DNA of 19,718 nt from NCBI GenBank assembly GCA_031283145.1, contig JAITCJ010000125.1:1-19718 (forward strand). Direction: 5' to 3'. This DNA comes from Holophagales bacterium. GTDB taxonomy: Bacteria > Acidobacteriota > Holophagae > Holophagales > Holophagaceae. The position numbers were made by a program, and so were the translations under genes. A model generated the notes under the pieces. The model saw only the letters and a program-made list of their open reading frames with translations, searched no databases and was not told where the DNA came from. Positions 6,868-14,613 of the stretch are shown here, piece by piece (position 1 is the first letter of the stretch; every line of letters starts with the position of its first letter).

Positions 6868-7029
6868 TTACTTAGCCGCGGCGCAGGCAGCCACGCATTC
6901 AGGGCATTTGTTCTGGTCGCTTATTTTTTGACCAAAAACATAACAAGCACTGGAGGGTTCGTCAAAGTTTTCACATTTAGCGCATTTATCCCCATCCGGC
7001 ACGTCATAATCCACTTGGATTCGCGGCAT
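6868..7029 (-). CDS. Small cysteine-rich putative metal-binding protein (53 aa)
   Basis: A short gene with an excellent ribosome binding site (GAGGTGAG, about 3 bases before the ATG). The product starts MPRIQVDYDVPDGDKCAKC and carries six cysteines spaced C-x2-C-x9-C-x12-C-x2-C-x3-C (Cys 16, 19, 29, 42, 45, 49). This suggests one zinc or iron centre, perhaps a zinc ribbon built from the two CxxC pairs. It is not a rubredoxin: the second knuckle lacks the usual CPxCG form and the aromatic core is absent. Upstream, TTGGCG-15-TAAAAT on the minus strand (7065-7091) is a weak possible promoter. The gene lies 140 bases downstream of the ABC transporter on the same strand. I do not recognise the family beyond this motif. 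Confidence 0.72.
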   Translation of the reverse strand: MPRIQVDYDVPDGDKCAKCENFDEPSSACYVFGQKISDQNKCPECVAACAAAK

Positions 7030-7169
7030 ATCTCACCTCATACCTGTTTTTGAGTATCAACATAATTTTACGCATCAAAAGACATCGCCAAAAAGTGTTT
7101 TGGGCGCATTTTTTTTGCCCCCACTTACTATATATCCGAATGGTTTTATCCGCAAGACAGCATGGACTT

Positions 7170-8933
7170 TTAGCTATAAAAAGAAGCCGCCGGCTCTGTT
7201 TTACGCTCTAGGCTCTGCAAACGGCGGATTTTGGCATAAGGTCCCGCCACATTGCCAAGCTCATTGGGAGCGCCGGATTGAACAAGTTTACCGTGTTCCA
7301 AAACTATAACTCTCTCACACAACTCAGCCACAAAAACTCTGTGCGTGGCCAATACCAGAGTCGTTTTGCCTAAGTAAGCCCCCAAATTTTTCAGGATACG
7401 GCTTTCCGTTTCAGCGTCTACCGCGGAAAGAGAGTCGTCCATCAGCAAGACACCTGGTTTTCGCAGCAGCGCCCTGGCCAGAGCCGCGCGCTGGCGCTCG
7501 CCGCCTGAAAGGATAACCCCCCGCTCTCCTATGAGAGTATCTAATCCGTTGGGCAGACGCTGAATCAAATCATTCAGGCACACAGTCCGCGCGGCCTCCC
7601 ACATATCCGCTTCGCTCGCGCTGGGACAACCCAAATTCAAATTTTCCCGTAAGCTCCCGGAAAAAAGAGATGTCTCCTGGGGCGCCCAGCCAAGCGACGC
7701 CCAATACCCGCGCAGGCGGTCGGGAGTCATTTGCTGATCACTGACAGTGAATACGCCTTTTTGAGGTTCCCTCAGCCCCGCCAATATTTGAAGCAAAATA
7801 GTTTTCCCTGAGCCAATCCCGCCAAGAATAGCCAGGCTTCCCCCCGCGGGAATTGAAACGGACACAGGGCCAAGCCCCCGTCCGGACTCAAAACGAATTT
7901 CCAGGTCGCTTACCGCAAGAGATACCGCCCCATATCGAGTCAGTGTTGATTCCTCTGTCGGCACGGCGGCCTCTCCGCTGGCCAGGAGTTGGCGTATCCG
8001 CAACTGTCCTGCCTTACCGCGTTGGAACAGGTTAGCCGCCCACCCGATAGACATCACAGGCCATCCAAGCGCCCCCAGATACCCCGTAAAAGCAGTCAAA
8101 TCGCCAATACTGAGGCGTCCCCGCAAAACCATTGAGCCTCCGTACCAGATCAGCGCTATCATGCTGAGGCCGCTCATGATCATAGCCAACGGGCCATAGG
8201 ACGAAAACAGCCCTGTTTGAAGCACGTTCAATCTGGCCTGCTCGCGGCTCAAAGCCGTGAATGACTCAACTTGAATATTTTCCAGGCCAAATGCCTGTAT
8301 TACTTTTTCGCCAGTTATCGCTTCATGGCTGAAAGTTGTCAAAACTGAGTTGGCCAACTGTAATTTCTGTTGATTCGCGTGGCTCCAGCGTCCGAGGAAG
8401 TAATAAAACACCGGCAAAATCGCGAAAGGCACCAGCACTACCGAGGCTACTTCGGGTTCGGTATAGAGCATGAGTATCAGCGTCATTGGCAGAATACTTG
8501 CTGTTTGCAGCAAACTCATCAATCCCGGTCCCGTAGCCATACGCACAATGGAAACATCATCCCCAATGCGGCTCATCAGGTCACCGGTGGTCTGGCGCTC
8601 ATAAAAAGAAAAAGGTCTTGTTAGCAGAAACTCAAAAATCAATTCCCGCTGCGCTCTCTCTATCTGACGGCTCAGGCCAATCAGAATATTGCGCATGAAG
8701 TAGCGCCCCAAGCCAGCCGCCAGCGTGGCAGCCAACATACACAGCAGAAATTGGCGCGAGAGCGAATAAGTTCCATATTCAATGGCCTTTACAGATCTGC
8801 CCGCCCAATAAGGAACCCAGGCGGCCGCTACGCCGCAAACCGCTGTGGCGAGCATCCCCAAAGCGAGCGTTTTTTTGCGCGGAGAAACTAATTCCCACAA
8901 CCAAGGAATCCATCTACTGTTGCTGACAGACAA
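7170..8933 (-). CDS. ABC exporter half-transporter (fused membrane and ATPase domains)
   Basis: A 587-residue type I exporter with six membrane helices over about residues 22-305 and a nucleotide-binding domain from about 335. Motifs: Walker A GGIGSGKT (371-378), Q-loop Q419, signature LSGGERQ (475-481), Walker B VLLMDD (495-500), D-loop SAVD, switch His 531. The catalytic Glu after Walker B is Asp (D500), giving DDSLSAVD. In known heterodimeric exporters (the BmrC or MdlA side) this form marks the subunit with the weak ATP site, so a canonical partner is expected; none is in the window. The start is TTG 8933, chosen for the GGGAGG box 4 bases upstream and because the next Met would delete the first helix. 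It begins 16 bases after the deaminase gene, so the two are probably co-transcribed. The substrate is unknown. Confidence 0.93.
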   Translation of the reverse strand: MSVSNSRWIPWLWELVSPRKKTLALGMLATAVCGVAAAWVPYWAGRSVKAIEYGTYSLSRQFLLCMLAATLAAGLGRYFMRNILIGLSRQIERAQRELIFEFLLTRPFSFYERQTTGDLMSRIGDDVSIVRMATGPGLMSLLQTASILPMTLILMLYTEPEVASVVLVPFAILPVFYYFLGRWSHANQQKLQLANSVLTTFSHEAITGEKVIQAFGLENIQVESFTALSREQARLNVLQTGLFSSYGPLAMIMSGLSMIALIWYGGSMVLRGRLSIGDLTAFTGYLGALGWPVMSIGWAANLFQRGKAGQLRIRQLLASGEAAVPTEESTLTRYGAVSLAVSDLEIRFESGRGLGPVSVSIPAGGSLAILGGIGSGKTILLQILAGLREPQKGVFTVSDQQMTPDRLRGYWASLGWAPQETSLFSGSLRENLNLGCPSASEADMWEAARTVCLNDLIQRLPNGLDTLIGERGVILSGGERQRAALARALLRKPGVLLMDDSLSAVDAETESRILKNLGAYLGKTTLVLATHRVFVAELCERVIVLEHGKLVQSGAPNELGNVAGPYAKIRRLQSLERKTEPAASFYS

Positions 8934-8949
8934 ACAGCCTCCCGGCGCT

Positions 8950-9405
8950 CTATTGCGTATCAGTTAATTCCAAGTGTTCCCACCGCACATGGAAGTGTTC
9001 CAAAATAGCCTGGCGCTCATCTTTTTCCTGCTCGGCAATGCTATTGTAAGAACGAATAAAGACAACCCTGCGCGCTCCGCGCCGTACCAACGCCCGCGTA
9101 CACGTAAGACATGGTTCATCTGTAATATACGCGGTTTCGATAGAGTCATCGCAAAAGCCCAGAGCGTTTTCTTCGGCATGGCTGGTATGCAGGCATCTTT
9201 TATTTGGATTACATATATCGGGATTGCAGTGAGGCATTCCGGGAAGCGCCCCATTGTATCCGCCGGAAGCAATTCCGCCGTCGGGGCGGAGCAGAATACA
9301 GCCGACTTTCAGCCGGCAGCAAGTTCCAAGGCGACTCAGCTCCAGAGCCATACGTAAAAAGACTTCGTCTTTTAACTTATGGCGATCAGACCCAAGCTCA
9401 ATCAT
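8950..9405 (-). CDS. Deoxycytidylate (dCMP) deaminase family protein
   Basis: A zinc-dependent cytidine/deoxycytidylate deaminase of 151 residues, expected to convert dCMP to dUMP for thymidylate synthesis. The zinc site is clear: HAE at 76-78 (His ligand, catalytic Glu) and PCLTC at 98-102 (two Cys ligands). The segment with C60, C65, C71 and H73 just before HAE resembles the second metal site of ComEB and phage T4 dCMP deaminases, which favours dCMP over tRNA-adenosine or free cytidine as substrate. The ATG overlaps the end of rng by 8 bases, so expression is coupled. ComEB-like is the closest label I can defend; the substrate is inferred. Confidence 0.9.
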   Translation of the reverse strand: MIELGSDRHKLKDEVFLRMALELSRLGTCCRLKVGCILLRPDGGIASGGYNGALPGMPHCNPDICNPNKRCLHTSHAEENALGFCDDSIETAYITDEPCLTCTRALVRRGARRVVFIRSYNSIAEQEKDERQAILEHFHVRWEHLELTDTQ

Positions 9406-10930
9406 TCGCGTTTTCCGATTGCTTTGCGGGTACTATCTCAAAGCCAGTACTGTCTTCTCTGAAATCAGACCGTTCCACCCAGAGAACATGCGCGCCAAGG
9501 AATCGCGCCAGTTGCATCAACCCATCCCGCGTATCATTACCCAGCGCCACTCTGAGGTGCGGATGGATGGTAATACGGATTGTAGCCCCACGCAGTTCTT
9601 CACCCAGGCGGGCTATTTCCCTGTATATTTTTAAAATAATTGTTTCAGGACTGAGCCTGTGTCCTGAGCCTTCACAGCGCGGACACGGCACGGTGAGCTG
9701 ACTGTCCAGGCTGGGGCCGGTGCGCTTGCGAGTCATCTCCACAAGGCCAAAGTCGCTTATCCCGATAGCCCTGGCATGATTTCGATCTCGCGCAAGTTCT
9801 TCCTGCAATCTTTCCATGACTTTAGCCCGATGTTCGGCATTTAGCATGTCAATAAAATCAATGACGATTATGCCTCCCAAATTTCTGAGCCTGAGCTGGC
9901 GGACTATCTCAGGAATAGCCTCCATATTAGTCAGGAAAACAGTTTCTTCCAGGTCCTTGCGTCCGACGAATTTGCCGGTATTAATATCAACACTTACCAG
10001 GGCTTCCGTCTGATTGATGACAATAGAGCCGCCGTGGCGCAAAAAGTATTTAGGCTGACACGCCAGTTCAAGTTCCCTTTCAATTCCAAATGCCTCAAAT
10101 ACAGGAATATTTGACGTAAAGCGTTTGGCTCTCTCCACCCATTCAGGATGGAGTGCCTGTACAAAAGCGATGACCTGTTTATAGGCTTCATCTGTATCAA
10201 CCCAGAAAGAAGCCACTTCTTCCCTGAAAATATCCCGCAGAACCTTTTGCAGCAGGCGGAAGTCCTGCCAAATAAGGCTTGGGGCAGGGCGCCTCTCAGA
10301 GCGGGACTGAACCTCTTTCCAGATCGCCCGCAAAAAAGTAATGTCCGAAATCAGGTCCTCATCTCTCTCGCCAATAGCCGCCGTTCTGACAATAAAGCCC
10401 TCCCCAGGTTCAGAGTGGGTCTTAATCAGTTCCCTGAGCCGTTCACGTTCAACAGTGTCGGTAATTTTACGTGATATTCCCACATGATCAATGCCGGGCA
10501 TAAAAACCAAAAAGCGGCCGGGGAAGCTGATATGGCGGCTCAGGCGCGGTCCTTTTGAAGCTATGGGGTCTTTGACGACCTGAACCAAAACTTCTTCACC
10601 CTCCTTTAACGGAGGGAGCGTCACAGTCAGCGAGGCGAACTCAAATATAGCGGTGTCCACATACTCTTCATGTTCCAATTCCTCCGCAGTCAAGCGGTGC
10701 GCCTCAGGCTCGTCAAGGTAGAGGAAACCGTCTTTTGAATTGCCTATGGATATAAACGCGCTCTGCATACCTGGCAGCAGTTTTGCGACCCGTCCTTTAT
10801 ACACATCGCCGACCTGACTGACAAAAGACGTACGCTCAATAAAAAGCTCGCAGACTTGACCATTTTCCAATAAGGCTATACGTGTCTCCAACGGGGTCGA
10901 ATTGACCACCAGGGAGCGACGGACTTCCAT
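9398..10930 (-). CDS. rng: Ribonuclease G/E family endoribonuclease
   Basis: A single-strand-specific, 5'-end-sensing endoribonuclease for rRNA maturation and mRNA decay. At 510 residues it matches RNase G, with no long scaffold tail like that of E. coli RNase E. An S1 domain spans about 36-128 (VGDVYKGRVAKLLPGMQSAF). The 5'-sensor region follows (GISRK; GFIVRTAA). The DNase I-like catalytic part has the metal-binding Asp of VSVDINTGKFVG (D315) and of IVIDFIDM (D358). The Zn-link CPRC (416-419) that joins dimers is intact. The start ATG is supported by AGAGGT 7 bases upstream. It lies downstream of panD with a 132-base gap and overlaps the deaminase gene. Confidence 0.95.
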   Translation of the reverse strand: MEVRRSLVVNSTPLETRIALLENGQVCELFIERTSFVSQVGDVYKGRVAKLLPGMQSAFISIGNSKDGFLYLDEPEAHRLTAEELEHEEYVDTAIFEFASLTVTLPPLKEGEEVLVQVVKDPIASKGPRLSRHISFPGRFLVFMPGIDHVGISRKITDTVERERLRELIKTHSEPGEGFIVRTAAIGERDEDLISDITFLRAIWKEVQSRSERRPAPSLIWQDFRLLQKVLRDIFREEVASFWVDTDEAYKQVIAFVQALHPEWVERAKRFTSNIPVFEAFGIERELELACQPKYFLRHGGSIVINQTEALVSVDINTGKFVGRKDLEETVFLTNMEAIPEIVRQLRLRNLGGIIVIDFIDMLNAEHRAKVMERLQEELARDRNHARAIGISDFGLVEMTRKRTGPSLDSQLTVPCPRCEGSGHRLSPETIILKIYREIARLGEELRGATIRITIHPHLRVALGNDTRDGLMQLARFLGAHVLWVERSDFREDSTGFEIVPAKQSENAND

Positions 10931-11062
10931 ATCATATACCTCTTTGAAAATTCAGCGGGAGGCCACCCCCAAACATCAGCTTCCGCGTAAAAAGCCAACC
11001 ACTGATATTTTTACATATATCAATCCGCAAGAAAAGAAGAAAACGCCAACAGAACGCCCAAG

Positions 11063-11434
11063 TCAATTTTGCTCCCGCTCATTGATGGAAGTAACCCGAT
11101 TCCTCGCGTCAACAAAGACCACCTTCGGGGCATATCCATCAATTTCATCAGGCGTCAGCCATCCATACGAAACAAGAATCACTAAATCGCCCGCCTTCGC
11201 GAGATGAGCCGCCGCTCCATTTATCCCAATTTCTCCGCTCTCACGGACGCCGGGAATGACATATGTGGCAAAGCGGGAGCCATTTGCAATATTGTAAATT
11301 TCAACTTTCTCGTTTTCCAGGAATCCGGCGGCCTCCATAAGAATTGAGTCGATGGTAACAGATCCGACATAGTCCAAATCAGCCCTTGTAACGGTGCAGC
11401 GGTGTATCTTTCCAAGCATGAATTGTCTGAGCAT
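11063..11434 (-). CDS. panD: Aspartate 1-decarboxylase precursor
   Basis: Makes beta-alanine from L-aspartate for pantothenate and coenzyme A. At 123 residues it has the usual length. The self-processing site is visible: in DYVGSVTID cleavage occurs between G24 and S25, turning Ser25 into the pyruvoyl cofactor of the alpha chain. Other family segments include HRCTVTRADL, the GAAAHL motif with Ala-Ala-His (about 74-78), and GDLVILVSY. The ATG follows GGAG by 5 bases. It is divergent from the HEAT-like gene, with 124 bases between the two starts, and no other pantothenate gene is nearby. Confidence 0.96.
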   Translation of the reverse strand: MLRQFMLGKIHRCTVTRADLDYVGSVTIDSILMEAAGFLENEKVEIYNIANGSRFATYVIPGVRESGEIGINGAAAHLAKAGDLVILVSYGWLTPDEIDGYAPKVVFVDARNRVTSINEREQN

Positions 11435-11558
11435 TCTGTCTCCAAGATTCCAAAATAGCCATAAAGACCAATTCTGAAAACCATTTTTAAATTAATTTCC
11501 TGAAACACTGGATTATATACTAATATCAGGTAAAACTAGACTTGCATCCGGATTTCCG

Positions 11559-14309
11559 ATGCACACTTTTTCAAAACAGGAGCGCTTTCAAAGAAGACAT
11601 TATGACACCATGAGTAACAAAAACATTCAAGCTACCTATACCCCACTGGATTCGCTCAGGCACATTCTGTCTGAACATGTGTCAAGCGATGAGCATTTCG
11701 CCCAGCGATTATCTCAAAAGATGGGCGAAATCGGTAAAAACAGTCTGCTCGTCATCGGGGACTTTTTGACGCGCCCCGGGACATCAACCCTTCGCAAAGC
11801 AGTGTTGCCGTTAGTATTAAAACACGATTGGCCTGAGTGGACAAATCTGTTATTTGAAATATTGTCCAAAGAGCCTGAGCTGGCCGTTTTCGATGAAGGT
11901 TGCGCCGTATTAGGCGCGATTGGCACCAAGTCCTCATGGAAGACACTGCAGAGACTAAAAACAGTTCGTACTGATAGAGACCGCCAGATAATTTTGAACC
12001 GCGAGCTGAACGAACTCGAAGCCCGCCAGCCCCTCTCCTATTATCTGGGCAGAATATTGGAGGGAGAAAACAATCCGCGTCTCGCGGCTGTCGGGGCGCG
12101 TATGGTTGCGGTCCATGCCTCGCATCAAGATATTCCCGCAATATTCGACGCGTTTCAGACGGGCGACAAGCTGGCCAAACAGCAGATACTGCGGATACTT
12201 CCGTGTTTTCAATGCCCTGAAATCACTGAATTTCTTTTATATTCCCTTGAAAACGCGGCTGCGGAACTGATAAGCAACCAAGACCTGCAAGAAACAATAA
12301 ATCGTCTGGGGAAAATGCCCAAGCCAACAGCGCGGCAAGAATGCCAGAAGTTGGTGACAGAACAATTTCGTGAACGAGCGGGAGCTGCTGTCAGCGAGTT
12401 AATAGCCGCGCTGGGGGAGCAGGGGCAGGGGCTTGAAACAGCCCATCTTTTTGACGCTCTGGAAGAATACGCGGATACTCCAACCAACGCTTTTGTTTTA
12501 GAGGCTTTGCGTTTATTGGTTGAAAGCAAATTGACCAGATTTTCGGTCGTTCTCAATGAGCGATTAGAAGAAATAGATAAACGCCTTGAAGAACAATCTG
12601 TTGTTTTAGATTGCGCGGCGGCGGCCCTTGATCGCCTGGTAAAAGAAGGCGGAGCCAAAAATGAGGAGGTGCTTCCTCATTTCAGGAAAGTTTTCAACAT
12701 GCGCCTTGGCGGGAGGACCTTTTTAGAATCCTATGTGGATTTAGTATCGCACCAGGATACGGACATACTGGACGAGCTTCTCACGGATCCGGATTACAAG
12801 CATCGCTTTATCATTCTGGACGCCGTTGGCGCGAAAGAGGACGATAATTTTATAAATTTCTTCCTGAAAGCCAGCCACGACTCCATCATGGACGTTGGTC
12901 AGCGCGCAATCCAGCATCTAGGCAAGCTGCGTAAAGGCCAGGAGATATTTCTCGAGTACTTCAACTCCGGCGAGCCGGAAAAAATGCGCCTCGCGCTTTG
13001 GGGTTTCAAAGAAATTCAAATGCAGGAAGCGGCGGATCTCTTGCTTGAATTTATCAACAAAGATTCAGAAGGCAGCTCGGTCAATACAAGAAACGATTTA
13101 CTGGTCGGAGCCGCTAACGCCCTTGCCAGTCTTCGTATTCCAAAAGCCATGCCATTGCTCATTCAGTTGCTGCACGACGGTCAGCCGCTGCAGTTGCAAA
13201 TATCTCTGGCGGAAGCCCTCGTAGCTCTGGAATCACCGGAGGCTTCGCTGGGTCTGTTATCCAAATCCAAGACCCTGAGGCATCCGGAGGTTTTAATAAT
13301 CGCCCTGCAAGGTTCATTGCCCCCATTTAACAGCTTCGACCGGCCATTCCCGATGGAATACTTTGAAGATTTTCAAAAGCTGCTGGACAGGTGTTGTGAT
13401 GACCGCGAAGGCGGGGGGCAGCGTTTTGCATCCTATTGTACAATGGAATATCTTTTCATATTGGACATCGTAATATACGAAGGCCTTTTACAGCGCATCA
13501 GCGATTACCTCTCCAACATGCGTACCAAAGGCGACTGGGATAAAGAAGCAAACGACCGCCTTTCCGCCATCGTAAAAATAATGGCAAGGCGATGTGAAAG
13601 CCTTAAACAACTGAATCAAAAAGAGTCCGAGATTACAACGCTGATGGAGAGGACCGCCCCAAGGGGATCGCTTAGATCAGAAACCCTGGTTACAGTACGC
13701 TCTAAGTTGGAAGACCCCGATTTAATCTTAAAATCGGAAATGGCGAAAACAGTGGCCGCGTACGTAAGAGAACAGTTAAAAGTTGAAGGCCAGGAATGGA
13801 AAGATCAAGCCAACCTATGTGAAATCGCGGGGCTTTGCCGTCAAAAAGATTTAATTGATCAGATAAGGCTCATTTACAACCGCTCAACAGGCGTGGGATT
13901 GAGAAACGCGGCTAGAAACGCCCTGATGAAACTGGGACTTACCGAAGCCGACATCAACCGCCGCGACCCAATATCAACAATTTTAATTCTTGATCCCAGC
14001 GCGTTTTTCAGGAAACGAATGGTTGAAGCCCTGAAAGAAGACTGGAGCGTACGCGACACGGGCGCCAAAGAAGAAGCCGAAGCAATGCTTAAAGAGAAAA
14101 AAGCGGACCTTCTTATATCCGAGTGCGTCGAACCTGACGGAGGATTGCTTAACTGGCTTCAATCCATGTGGGACAAGCGTCTGTTCAAATATTTATACAT
14201 TTGCACGTCGAAACATGACTTGTCCGATCTGGGAGAGCCCCCCTGGCTAATAGGCGTATTGTACAAGCCATTCCCGATGGAAAAGTTGATTGCGAACTTA
14301 AAAAGTTAA
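11559..14309 (+). CDS. HEAT-like repeat protein with a C-terminal pseudo-receiver domain
   Basis: A 916-residue, largely alpha-helical protein. Residues about 40-620 form recurrent helix pairs of about 30-40 residues rich in Leu, Ala and Glu, as in HEAT/Armadillo scaffolds (for example MPLLIQLLHDGQP and EAADLLLEF). A more polar helical region follows (about 640-800). Residues about 810-916 resemble a response-regulator receiver: ILILDPSAF, ADLLISE, CTSKHD, VLYKPFPMEKLI. In the phosphoacceptor position Asp is replaced by Glu (E855), with Pro four residues later as in true receivers, and one of the two acidic metal ligands is lost (DP instead of DD). It therefore probably acts as a fixed, unphosphorylated or phospho-mimic module. 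The start is uncertain: ATG 11559 and the in-frame ATG 11610 both lack a good ribosome binding site. The partner is unknown. Confidence 0.85.
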   Translation: MHTFSKQERFQRRHYDTMSNKNIQATYTPLDSLRHILSEHVSSDEHFAQRLSQKMGEIGKNSLLVIGDFLTRPGTSTLRKAVLPLVLKHDWPEWTNLLFEILSKEPELAVFDEGCAVLGAIGTKSSWKTLQRLKTVRTDRDRQIILNRELNELEARQPLSYYLGRILEGENNPRLAAVGARMVAVHASHQDIPAIFDAFQTGDKLAKQQILRILPCFQCPEITEFLLYSLENAAAELISNQDLQETINRLGKMPKPTARQECQKLVTEQFRERAGAAVSELIAALGEQGQGLETAHLFDALEEYADTPTNAFVLEALRLLVESKLTRFSVVLNERLEEIDKRLEEQSVVLDCAAAALDRLVKEGGAKNEEVLPHFRKVFNMRLGGRTFLESYVDLVSHQDTDILDELLTDPDYKHRFIILDAVGAKEDDNFINFFLKASHDSIMDVGQRAIQHLGKLRKGQEIFLEYFNSGEPEKMRLALWGFKEIQMQEAADLLLEFINKDSEGSSVNTRNDLLVGAANALASLRIPKAMPLLIQLLHDGQPLQLQISLAEALVALESPEASLGLLSKSKTLRHPEVLIIALQGSLPPFNSFDRPFPMEYFEDFQKLLDRCCDDREGGGQRFASYCTMEYLFILDIVIYEGLLQRISDYLSNMRTKGDWDKEANDRLSAIVKIMARRCESLKQLNQKESEITTLMERTAPRGSLRSETLVTVRSKLEDPDLILKSEMAKTVAAYVREQLKVEGQEWKDQANLCEIAGLCRQKDLIDQIRLIYNRSTGVGLRNAARNALMKLGLTEADINRRDPISTILILDPSAFFRKRMVEALKEDWSVRDTGAKEEAEAMLKEKKADLLISECVEPDGGLLNWLQSMWDKRLFKYLYICTSKHDLSDLGEPPWLIGVLYKPFPMEKLIANLKS

Positions 14310-14377
14310 TTATAAAAGCTACTGTCAGGGATAAGTCATGCCTCAAAAACATTTCAATTTTCGCGTCTGGCGCGGTT

Positions 14378-14406
14378 AGTATAGCAGTTCCGCTCTTTGT
14401 TGTCAT
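14378..14406 (-). promoter_or_regulatory. Candidate outward promoter in the left terminal repeat
   Basis: On the minus strand: ATGACA (14406-14401), 17-base spacer, TATACT (14383-14378), each one base off the sigma-70 consensus. It would fire out of the element toward the 3' end of the HEAT-like gene, producing antisense RNA. The -10 is formed at the repeat edge and the -35 by the inner end of the same terminal repeat. Confidence 0.4.
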
Positions 14407-14576
14407 TCCTTCTATAGTTCACAGCTACGCTTTCCATTTCGCTCCCCGCCTTCGGCGGCTCACTCCATTACCAGCGCAGCATAGAAACGAAGTGCATCCC
14501 CCCTTGGCAATCCCGTATCGTTGCCTGGCAAACGCCCCGTGGACCAGTTGTGACAACCCAAAGTTGAATTGCTATA
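14380..14576. mobile_element. 197-bp MITE-like element with 26-bp terminal inverted repeats
   Basis: The left end (14380-14405) and the complement of the right end (14551-14576) match at 20 of 26 positions. They are identical over the outer TATAGCA and the inner GTTGTCA. The ends are the same TATAGCARTTC termini as the short hairpins elsewhere, but here they bracket about 145 bases of non-coding interior with a small GC hairpin (CCGCCTTCGGCGG). No transposase fragment is recognisable. The uniform TATA ends fit a TA target duplication, as in IS630/Tc1-type elements, but that class is only a suggestion. Confidence 0.65.
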
Positions 14577-14578
14577 AA
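14550..14578 (+). promoter_or_regulatory. Candidate outward promoter in the right terminal repeat, driving aroA
   Basis: GTGACA (14550-14555), 17-base spacer, TATAAA (14573-14578), each one base off the sigma-70 consensus. Transcription would start near 14585, leaving a leader of about 30 bases before the aroA GTG. It is the mirror image of the left-end promoter and is the best promoter I can see for aroA. Confidence 0.45.
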
Positions 14579-14613
14579 ACCATTGCCAAAAACCTCATTA
14601 TTACAGGCAGCCA

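Larger units (their letters stand above)
14310..14613. other. Intergenic region before aroA, mostly a MITE-like element
   Basis: A 304-base gap. Bases 14310-14379 hold nothing I can identify (no clear terminator for the HEAT-like gene). Bases 14380-14576 are a repeat element. Only 37 bases separate its end from the GTG of aroA, and an in-frame stop at 14575-14577 rules out an upstream extension of aroA. Confidence 0.7.

Noticed and set aside
6868..7029. Rubredoxin assignment for the small Cys-rich protein
   Set aside because: Rubredoxins have two CxxCG knuckles and conserved aromatics; this protein has six cysteines and lacks those glycines.
7090..7130. Intrinsic terminator after the ABC exporter gene
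   Set aside because: The only stem on the minus strand is about 4-5 bp (GGGC/GCCC) with an A-rich loop and no adjacent T-run, too weak to call.
9204..9701. 165-codon open frame on the plus strand over the deaminase and rng
   Set aside because: It is a shadow of two well-supported minus-strand genes with intact family motifs.
12209..12658. 149-codon minus-strand open frame inside the HEAT-like gene
   Set aside because: Ser/Arg-rich shadow translation of the opposite strand; no start signal or family features.
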